A DNA stretch of 64,000 nt from Mermis nigrescens (lineage: Eukaryota; Nematoda; Enoplea; Mermithida; Mermithidae): the NCBI GenBank assembly GCA_036768485.1, contig JAVLUZ010000157.1, positions 9,785,358 through 9,849,357 of the forward strand. The letters are read 5' to 3'. Each line of letters opens with the position of its first letter. Within the stretch, counting starts at the first letter, position 1. The position numbers were made by a program, and so were the translations under genes. This document shows positions 55,613-64,000 of the stretch, piece by piece. The notes beneath the pieces were generated by a model. That model did no database searches and was not told the origin of the DNA. It saw only the letters and a program-made list of their open reading frames with translations.

Positions 55613-57669
55613 GTTTGCGCTGTCTCATCTTTTTAAAACATTGTTCTTCAACATGACCCGTGCGCTTACAAAAATCGCAAAATTTACGCGCTGAAGATTG
55701 CTCATTTTTGGGGCGTTTTGATCGAGAAAACGTCTTATTGCGCGAACGATCAGAATCAGCATTATTAGAAAAACGCACAGATTCCTTAGGAATTGCACCG
55801 GTGGCAGGATTGGCAATGGTCGAGACATAGGGCGTTGGCGCTTTTTTCGCTACAAGTTGGCGCGCTGCATACTCTGCGCATTTAGCATTATGCAAAAATT
55901 CATGTAACTCAGCTTCAGGCGCGCGTTGATAGGCTGCAGTTGAAATTTCAGGTAGCATACCGCGCTTTAATTGATGGCGAAGCATTTCGTTAAATTGCTC
56001 AGAGTCGGTTTCAATATGAGGTCTAGCGCGTCTTAATTGTTTGTGAAGCGCGAGATAGTAAGCTTGAACAGACTCATTGGGCTGTTGCTTACGGTCAAGA
56101 AAGTGGTCATATAACGTATCGTGATCGAGAGGACAAAATTCCGCGATCATAGCGTACTTAGTCTTAGTGTAAGAATTACGCACTTCTTGAGGTAACGCTT
56201 CATACAAATTTAACGCATAGTCGTCGAAAAATGATGAAACAAATTCAGCTCTATCTTTTTTGTCGATTTTATATATTTTTGCCAGTCTTTCAAATTCACT
56301 GAAAAATTTCCGAATATCAGTTTTTTCACCCTGAAAAGATTTCCTAGCAGCTACAGCTATATGCATTTGCTGTATGAAAGGGCCGCGATTAATAGCTTCA
56401 GCAACAGATGATTTATCGAGCGAAGAAGACGAAGAATCTGAATTATGGCGCGAGCAACGAGAACTGCGACGCTGAACTTTCGCTGCAGCGCGAGCGATGC
56501 GAATCTTCCTGCTGCGAAGAGCTAGAGTCCTCATCTGAAAATCTGACATGGCGCTGGCTGGCTGGCGGCGCGACTATATTGTCCCTGATTGGCATGGATT
56601 CGTCGTTAGGATTGGCTAAATTATCGTGCGCTGAAAAATTATCGCTCCTGAAATGCGACGCGTGCTGCATGGGCGCGCTTTCCGCGTTAGAAGGAAAATA
56701 CTGCAAGGGCGGCGGATTTAAAGAATGATGTTGCGTATTATTTACAGTATTAGGCACAAATTCAGGCGCTAGCTGATTTAAAGGGCGCTGCAAAAATTCT
56801 GAAAAAGTAGGCGCGTTTTCAACACTTTGCTGATTAGACGCGTGTTGTGAAGAATGCGCAAAATTAGATAAATTATCCACAGAAAGAGGGTTTTGCACAC
56901 GCTGCTCACGCATACACGACGATCTAAAATCAACAGGCATACGATCACTCATAGGTAAAATAGGCACAGATGTTCTTTCAGACGCGAGTGTAACCTTAGG
57001 CTTAGGATTATTAATCGGAGGCCGAATGACAGGTGATGAATTATCAAACTCGGTTTCGTTATTTACCGTCTGTTCGACACGCCGTTTCGGTAACTCGATA
57101 GGCACGTCATTAATCACGTTTTCGTCGTTATGTACTCGCAAAGACTGACTAGCCTCAGGGCGAGCAGAAAACGTAGCCGTAGACCGGTTATTAAGTTCCT
57201 CACGAATTTGGCGCAATTCTTGCGCATGCTGAAACTGCATTTTCTGAATAGTCTCAAGAATAGTCGAAAGAATTCGGTCAGAATTTGCCGAATTAGGACG
57301 AGTTTCATCCTCATTTTGCTTTTCAGATGCATTACTTTCCACATCAAAAGTTCGACTAGGTAAAACGGCTTCGTTTTCCGTCTGATTATCATCGTTACTC
57401 GCGCGCAAGTTAAGATCATTATTAACGATCGTTGCGTCAGAATTTACTTCAATTTGCGTATCAGCAGAATTACCGGTTCCGGAATGCACGCTGCCAGTAG
57501 TAGACTCGTTATCAGAAGGGATAACAGAGGTATTATTTACCGAAGGGGGTAAAATAGTGTTATCGCTCGCCAAAGAACTGGTTTGATCAGGCTGTACTGG
57601 GCGCGCAGGATGGGCTAGGGGCGGCACCTTTTTAGCTGGAGGGGTACGTAAAATTTTCTTACCACCCAT
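55560..57669 (-). pseudogene. Gag polyprotein of element 2
   Basis: It starts MGGKKILRTPPAKKVPP and has a long Asn/Ser/Thr-rich N-terminal half, a region with RHVRFSDEDSSSSQ, and a frameshift in the Arg/Ser tract between about 56445 and 56549. The capsid-like part has FQGEKTDIRKFFSEFERLA and RKQQPNESVQAYYLALHKQL. A CCHC zinc knuckle (CDFCKRTGHVEEQC) ends the protein. It aligns with element 1 gag along its length. Confidence 0.88.
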
Positions 57670-58124
57670 TATAAAAATGGAACGTTTGAAATATGAACGT
57701 TAGGTAAAAGAAAATTTTTCTCCCAAAAAATCCACTATCTGAAAATCTGAAAAAATTTTTTCGAATTGGACCCCTCTAGGTATGGGTTTTTCCTGAAAAC
57801 GTACCTCTATATGCCAAAATAGCAACGAGTACGAAAGAGAGGCACAAAAGAATTTATGAGCGTGGCGAAAGGCGAAAATATTTCGCTTAGTCGAATAGGT
57901 ATATAGAGAAAAAATACCAGCGACTTTACCACAAATACAGAATTTCTTTGCCGCGAACGCTTAACTTATCTGCGCACTGCCGCGACGCGGACGATACGAT
58001 AAAAATATACGAGCGAAACAATACACATTTTTAGAATGCCGAAATAAATATTTTTGGGTAAAGAAAATATTATGTATTAATTTAAATGATGACAGACACC
58101 GGATCGGTTGTCGCGAGCAACCTT

Positions 58125-58140
58125 AAGGGGGGAAACTCCA
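58125..58140 (-). promoter_or_regulatory. Candidate primer-binding site of element 2
   Basis: One base after the LTR the minus strand reads TGGAGTTTCCCCCC, matching the position of the TGGATAGTTCCC of element 1. The leader 57670-58124 has no frame of note. Confidence 0.5.
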
Positions 58141-58141
58141 C

Positions 58142-58694
58142 TGTAACTTAGGTGGGTTCCGTCCGCCTTCGAGTTATTGGAGTATCTTAGCGCGCGCAAA
58201 CGAGTTGGCTGATTCAGCACTTGAAGTATGTACGGATAAATAAACTGACAGCACGCCGTCAGAGAAGATACCCAACACACAACAACTACGAAAGCAGCGA
58301 ACCCCCGTAAGTACCTTCGGGATTTACCTAAGTACCTATGCTACACCTAGCGCTGGTCAAGAAGCTGCGGTAAAAACCTGCACTCTTCCAAGCTGACCCT
58401 GAATACAAACTACCTAAAATCTCCACGGACGTAATTGGTCCGGTACCTATGGAGAAAAAGGGAAGGAGATGCCGACCGCAGATCTTAACCAGGGGTAATT
58501 AGATAATCCCGGTATTCGCCCTAGGTCCTTAGACCTTTTTAGACCAAAAGAGTAATTTTTCGCGAAAAGAATTGAAAGGGTTTCGCACTAGATTACCTAT
58601 GGCGAAACTACTTACGATTTCTGGTTCCAACAGCACTCTGTACTTAAAACACAACAACAAAGAGCTCTATTCCGGGCTGTCATCTACTATAAAA
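58142..58694 (-). repeat. Truncated 5' LTR of element 2
   Basis: It is identical in kind to the first 553 bp (plus-strand order) of 44133-45362, then switches to the 42907 flank at a shared TATGT. The promoter-proximal part of the LTR in element orientation is missing. Confidence 0.9.
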
Positions 58695-58695
58695 A

Positions 58696-61143
58696 CTATG
58701 TCAATTTTCGTGCCAGCTGGTGGTCAGTTATGCCATAATAGCACTAATCTTGTTCTCCTATGTCACTGACTTTCAGGAAAACATCGTAGATAAGCTATTT
58801 TCTGTCCAACTTTATTAGTTTATGACACGGTCTTACTGACTGCGCATCTGCTAAAAAATTTTATATTAGCGTGTGGTTTTTATTCACAGAAGGAATTATC
58901 ACAAATATGGATGCCAATCTTTTGCTCAAATAAGAGACGAACAGTCCTTGAAGTACCTCCTAATGTTTATGAGCAACGCATTTTCTACATATTCAGAAAT
59001 TAACATAAAAAAAGAACGGTAAACCGGGCATAAAATTTGAAACATGTTTTAAAATCAGTAAGATTTTCTCTATCTAAAAAATCTATTCTCGTTGTTGTAA
59101 CGACCCGTTAACAGGTCCAAAAATGCGACTGAAGTTGGACAACAAATTTTTTATATGAGCCTGAATATCATGTTAAAATGGAGACTACTACAAAATAACT
59201 TCCATCAGTAAGTAGATTGTCCATTTTTCTATTAAGTAATTATAATTTCATGAAAAACGAAGAAGTATTGATGGAGTTATTAAAAATATTCGAAAACAGA
59301 CATTTTTCGCAAAAATTCAAAACCCGAAACTTTGATGCTTGGTATAAAAGCCCAGGAGCATTTTTGTAAAGTTTTACTTCACACGTTTTCATCTGGTACC
59401 AAGACCTACCGATGGACGAAATTTCATTTGTTTCTGCGACAGGTCATCGGGACCGAATGTGCGAATCTTACTGGCAGGTGCTCATAATCTATTTCACGAA
59501 ACCTTGTGCATGAAAATCAATTTTCAGCGTTCAAACAAGTAGCTACAAAATGGCTTCTAAGCAGGTTACTGTAACACAATTCTGCATAATTAAACTTCAT
59601 GTGCTCATCAGTTGCTGTGCACAGTATTGTGATTGTTACATCAGTTTAAACTATTATAATCGATTTAGATCAATTCAAAAATTGTAATCCATGCACTCAT
59701 TGCAAAAGGTTACGTGAAATAGACTAGTCTGTTTCATATAAGTTTCGGCAAAAATTTTGTTCTAAGCTGAAAGTACAAGTTAATGTGAAATGGACTATAT
59801 GCAACTTATTCCATGAAAATCAAACGAATGCCTACACAATCCCAACTAACACATGTAAAATAACTTCACGGAACCTCGTGCATGGGTCACAAGAGTACAA
59901 TTTCGCTTCATTATGTAACTCAGGTGGGTTCTGTCCGCCTTCGAGTTATTGGAGTATCTTAGCGCGCGCAAACGAGTTGGCTGATTCAGCACTTGAAGTA
60001 TGTACGGATAAATAAACTGACAGCACGCCGTCAGAGAAGATACCCAACACACAACAACTACGAAAGCAGCAAACCCTCGTAAGTACCTTCGGGATTTACC
60101 TAAGTACCTATGCTACACCTAGCGCTGGTCAAGAAGCTGCGGTAAAAACCTGCACTCTTCCAAGCTGACCCTGAATACAAACTACCTAAAATCTCCACGG
60201 ACGTAATTGGTCCGGTACCTATGGAGAAAATGGGAAGGAGATGCCGACCGCAGATCTTAACCAGGGGTAATTAGATAATCCCGGTATTCGCCCTAGGTCC
60301 TTAGACCTTTTTAGACCAAAAGAGTAATTTTTCGCGAAAAGAATTGAAAGGGTTTCGCACTAGATTACCTATGGCGAAACTACTTACGATTTCTGGTTCC
60401 AACAGCACTCTGTACTTAAAACACAACAACAAAGAGCTCTATTCCGGGCTGTCATCTACTATAAAAATTATGTAATAATTTTTATAGATTTTTGGATTGA
60501 AAAAGGAATTATGAATTTTGCACAAAACGATAAATAAAGACTTTACCCAACGAAATCCGGCAAGAAATAAAGCTATGGCCGGCCTGATCCCAATTCCTGA
60601 CTGCTTGCGATATAATGCACCCCTAAGCAGTGGATTTTTGTGCTTTTACCGAATTAAAACAATGAACAACAAATGGCGCTAATATAGTCGAAGATGACAC
60701 GCCACAAAAACAAAAGCCAAACTGGCACCAACTAACTAATAATCCTAAGGGGGATTGGCCCACAGTAATAGAAGAAGAAATTATTGTAAAATGTGTTTAT
60801 GACAAAAATTGTGTGCTACTTGCACATAGATTTTCCAGGTCTCCGCACAGGCTCAACGTGAATAGCGGTCATGTCGCCTATGTTTTAAATGTGAAAAGTG
60901 ATAGGGGACTTGTGGGGTGTTCCACAGTAAAAAGGTCGCATCATAGTATCCCTCGCGACACCTAGCGACAAGAGTCCAACCAATTGACACTGCGTGGTCG
61001 GAATGCCTCCGCATGTCATATCGTCGATCTGAAAATATGGCTGGGTCGCCAAAGTGGAAACACACGACCGGATGGTCTGAATTGGCGCACTAAGGTGCGC
61101 AAAGGCCGTACATGTAACGGCTCGTGTAGATACACTATCTACA
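58696..61143. repeat. Second copy of the 2.45-kb duplication (flank plus LTR)
   Basis: 58696-59913 copies 42907-44132 with small indels, and 59914-61143 copies the full LTR. The LTR is flanked by ATTA on both sides (59910-59913, 61144-61147), like a solo LTR at the original target. Confidence 0.92.
59914..61143 (-). mobile_element. Full-length solo-type LTR of element 2 family
   Basis: It is 1230 bp with intact TG...CA ends and the ATTA target duplication on both sides. No internal sequence follows on the right; host DNA starts at 61144. Confidence 0.9.
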
Positions 61144-61294
61144 ATTAACGCAACTTTGCGCAATAAAACTGGCCTTTCTTTGCAATATTCATGGTCGCTG
61201 CATAAGTTTAAACCACTTCTATAGTCGATTTACGCTAATTGAAAAATCGCACTATAAGTTCCGTGAAATTTTTATCTGTACAAAACCTTTCATT

Positions 61295-61464
61295 TATAGT
61301 CTGTTTCGTACAAGTTTGGGCATAAATTTTAAAAACTACGCTCGGCAATAAGCTGACAGATTGCGATTATAGCATTGATTTGATACATAATTATCGTAAT
61401 CCGTCGGCTTACTTTCGAAAAAATTCTCAAAAGTTATGCCCAAACTTTTGTGAAACAGACTATA
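61295..61464. mobile_element. Small foldback MITE, family E
   Basis: It begins TATAGTCTGTTTCGTACAAG and ends with the near-perfect inverse CTTTTGTGAAACAGACTATA. The two halves pair over about 70 bp, including GGGCATAA/TTATGCCC. A Tc1/mariner-type TA target is possible because both ends include TATA. Confidence 0.85.
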
Positions 61465-62560
61465 ACTGCTGTTTTCTTTTAAATTTATCAGAAAGAACTA
61501 GGCTAAAAAGAAGATTTAAGATTTTGATACGGTAACGAGGTTCAGCAAATGCATACGTATCCGTATAACTCGACATACTGTACGTAGAATACCAAAGTTA
61601 CCGTTATAATTTAAACCACTTTTGTAGTTTCTCCAAATTTTTTAAAAAACTCAAGGTTAAATGAAACGGACTGTGTACTACCTACAAACGCACACGCGTG
61701 CCAGTCAGCTTAATTTCAGTTCGCCGAACATAAGTGAAATTCTGACTTCACCCAAAGGTTTCACAAACATTGCATTTTCTCGTTGAATTCGATTCATGGT
61801 CATCAAAAAATATCTGGAAAACTAAAATTTTCGAAATGAAATTGGCGATTTTTATAGTCTAAGTCTATTTCAATATTAATCGACTCAAAAACGGTTCAAA
61901 GCAACAACGACCATATTATAAACAACAAAGGGGCGCAGAAGGTTCTGTCACGTTAACATTATCATCGCAGCTTAACTCTAAGCCGATTTTGTAGCCACGA
62001 TCTTATACTACGGCAAAAATTGATTTCTGTGATCATGCGTATGCAAACACTACTGCTTGAGCTTTTGGCAATTTACAATTACTGATTATACGTTGTTGCA
62101 TAAACGTAAAATTAATACGAATCACAACAAATCAATACACCGTCAAAGTAAACACCTGCATAAAGTACAGACGACTAAAACACAAAAGCATTTCATAAAT
62201 TTCGATCACAAAAATCAACTTCAAACTCCAATAGTTCACAAGTAAGTACATATTTTCTATTCCCGATTATCTTATTCGTTAGGTTTTTCTTCAAAAATCA
62301 GAGCTGTGTTAAATAGGTACTGCAATTATTTTAAGCGTTCCGCGCAAGTTCACTGATATCATTCAAAAGACATTAGTTTTTATATTATACATCTTTTATC
62401 AAACTTCCTTATTGCAGAAGAATTGAGCAATGATGACTTAGAACAGTCCGGCTGAACGTAAAAGGAATGTAAACGAAGAAGTGTTCAAAAAATCATACCC
62501 CTAAAACAAAAAAATCGAACAATAAAACTTTAAAGATGAACGTACTGACAAACAAATTCT
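61465..62560. other. Non-coding DNA downstream of a minus-strand gene
   Basis: No convincing exon was identified. A 62-codon plus-strand frame near 62057 has no protein-like features I can support. Confidence 0.5.
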
Positions 62561-62811
62561 TTATTTGCCAAATCTCTGCTGCCGTTGAGCAAATGTTGTC
62601 AAAAATCCAGCAAAAACATTTTCACTAAGTCGACGATGTGTAGGCGTAAAAATTAATTCGGCCAAATGCAATGCCGTTGGAGGATATGCCATTATACACG
62701 GCGTTTCCCCGCATACCACAGCCAAATCTATGTCAAACACGTTAAAGTGGTTTTCCAAATAATGACCGATTTCGTCACCATCCACGAAGGCAGGCTGCTG
62801 CTTATAAGTTC
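62561..62811 (-). CDS. Terminal exon of an unrecognised host gene
   Basis: An acceptor (CGAATTTTCAG) at 62812-62814 opens a frame of about 83 codons that ends in TAA overlapping an AATAAA polyadenylation signal. Residues include QQPAFVDGDEIGHYLENHF, DIDLAVVCGETPCIMAYPPT, HLAELIFTPTHRR and a final QRQQRFGK. Amino-acid composition looks like a folded globular protein, and no repeat copy of it occurs in the window. I do not recognise the family. Upstream exons should lie to the right, but 62935-63142 and 63754-64000 are MITEs and I see none in between. Confidence 0.6.
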
Positions 62812-62934
62812 CTGAAAATTCGAGTCCATTGCTTTCGGGAAATTTGAAAAACTGTATAAATATATATCACCGACAATAAGATGACAGATTGCGATTATTG
62901 CATCTGATCTGATATCATCGTGCTAAGTCGGACT

Positions 62935-63142
62935 CATACCTGGGCGTGGGTGTTCCGGGGTATGCAACCCCAGGAATTAAAATACCCCCAGAATTCGATG
63001 TTTGAAATTTTTGATAAATTTTTTATGCAATTTTGATGCCAATGGATAGTGCTCGATGAAAAACATTGGAAAATGATGTTTTTCGCCATCCCACCATTTT
63101 TAAGCCCATTTTTTTACCTATGAAAAAATCTTACACCCCCAG
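62935..63142 (-). mobile_element. MITE, family A, right end lost
   Basis: It starts CATACCTGGGCGTGGG and carries the core in minus orientation, but breaks off after ACACCCCCAGAG. The GCCCACCTATG end is missing. Confidence 0.8.
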
Positions 63143-63753
63143 AGCTTCACATGAACGAATGTTGTTTTTCACGTGCTATTGTATTCAAAATTACAATTTA
63201 TGTATGATTAAGTGTCTTAATAAGGCTGCAGCTACTTAATTTCGTGAGCGAAGTGACGTAAACATTTCTACATATCGCTGAATATACATATGTATACCTC
63301 GATTTTTGCTACTTTAAGAGAGAATTTGCCTGCACATTTTCTCGATTTTTGCCTGCAGATGTGATTTTTTCTAGCACCCTCCTTTAATATCTCCAATAAC
63401 ACATCTTTCCATTACCTGCCTATAATCTTCTTTTTTCTATTTGAGCTTCATAGGTTATGTGTAGTCTTCAGAATTATATATTATCAATACTACCTATCTC
63501 CTTTTCATTTTCATTTTATCTTATCTTATTTGCTGATATATCTTACCTTCTGTCGAAGAGAAAGAAGAAGTAAGAAGAGCCAGCAGATCTGACTCTAACA
63601 GAAGAACATATTAAAATGTCAATAATGTGATGCTCTTAAATCCATGAGGCACCAGTACCTACTGAAAAGACAACGACTAAGATTTTTGTAGGAAGTAAAT
63701 ATATATGGGGTGTCCGGAAAAAACCTGCTTTCCAGAGCATATTGCATTCGTAC
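63143..63753. other. Intron or intergenic DNA without recognised features
   Basis: AT-rich sequence with a TTTTCATTTTCATTTTATC-like pyrimidine stretch near 63502 and GAAGAGAAAGAAGAAG near 63556. No coding frame could be supported. Confidence 0.45.
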
Positions 63754-64000
63754 CATACATGGGCATGGGGGTGGGGGGTATGCACCCCCAGAAGTTCGGA
63801 TACCCCCAAGAAACCAAAATAACCCCAGAATTCAATTTTTGAATATTTTTTTCGCAATTTTTTGATGCCAATGGATAGTACCACACGTGAGCGTGAGGAG
63901 GGGGTTATAGGGGTATGCACACACCCCTGAGAAGGCCGAATACCCCCCAAAAATTCAAGATACCCCCAGAATTCAATTTTTGATTTTTTTTGTTTTTTTC
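63754..64000 (-). mobile_element. Two family-A MITEs, one nested in the other, running off the window
   Basis: The first starts CATACATGGGCATGGG at 63754 and is interrupted at 63881 in its conserved GGATAGT box. A second copy starting CACACGTGAGCGTGAGG occupies 63882 to the window end. The 8-mer GATAGTAC precedes the second copy; the far side lies outside. Confidence 0.85.

Larger units (their letters stand above)
44133..61143 (-). mobile_element. Ty3/Gypsy LTR retrotransposon, element 2, rearranged at its 5' side
   Basis: On the minus strand: truncated 5' LTR 58142-58694, internal region 45363-58141, 3' LTR 44133-45362. A duplicated flank plus an extra full LTR (59914-61143) extends the right side. 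The LTR ends are TGTAGATAG...GTTACA in element orientation. The target duplication ATTA is present at 44129-44132, 59910-59913 and 61144-61147. Its LTRs are unrelated to those of element 1, but the internal proteins have the same order and are clearly homologous. It is interrupted by a solo LTR and a MITE and has several frameshifts and stops, so it is dead. Confidence 0.9.

Noticed and set aside
44133..61143. Endogenous retrovirus with an env gene
   Set aside because: The proteins after pol have exonuclease-like motifs and basic tails, with no signal peptide, furin-like site, fusion peptide or membrane anchor.

Overview
The window is AT-rich DNA with introns, no operons and very dense transposons. 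It carries an alpha-tubulin acetyltransferase gene, Ty3/Gypsy LTR elements with a zinc-knuckle Gag, a Penelope-like GIY-YIG element and many hAT-like MITEs. This points to a metazoan nuclear genome, probably an invertebrate; the phylum cannot be fixed from the sequence alone.

Host genes. At 678-8032 (+) lie five exons that read as alpha-tubulin N-acetyltransferase (MEC-17/ATAT1). The first three exon junctions join in phase with GT/AG sites; the 3' half is less certain. The introns and one exon edge are loaded with MITEs. At 62561-62811 (-) is the probable last exon of a second, unrecognised host gene. I see no other convincing host exon.

Nested transposons at 10.8-36.5 kb. From outside inwards: GC-rich inverted ends (10781/36480); hAT-like termini (11139/36147) with a 6-of-8 target duplication; a 23.6-kb unit with about 2.1-2.3-kb inverted arms bounded by TTAA (11628-35269); Gypsy element 1 (15364-31295, minus strand); a palindromic Penelope-like insertion in its 3' LTR (16147-17730, 14-bp target duplication); and a MITE inside that (16712-16990).

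Central region. 36.8-44.1 kb holds a MITE, a 2.6-kb hAT-like non-autonomous element full of minisatellites (37105-39722, perfect 8-bp target duplication), and older inverted-repeat debris.

Gypsy element 2 (44133-61143, minus strand) is a distinct, diverged relative of element 1. It is broken by a solo LTR of the element-1 family (53302-54346) and by a MITE (48895-49156). Its right end has been rearranged by a tandem duplication followed, as I infer, by LTR-LTR recombination. The 4-bp target duplication ATTA survives at both outer edges.

Main discovery. Both Gypsy elements encode gag, then pol (protease, RT, RNase H, integrase, GPY/F and a PWWP/Tudor-like module), and then two further proteins where env would normally lie. 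ORF3 contains a DEDDy-type 3'-5' exonuclease-like domain. ORF4 carries a conserved domain I do not recognise and an Arg/Gln-rich tail. ORF3 stop and ORF4 start overlap as ATGA in both elements. The ORF3 ATG lies 4 nt after a splice-acceptor-like sequence in both. Shared layout in two diverged lineages implies selected functions, although both copies here are decayed.
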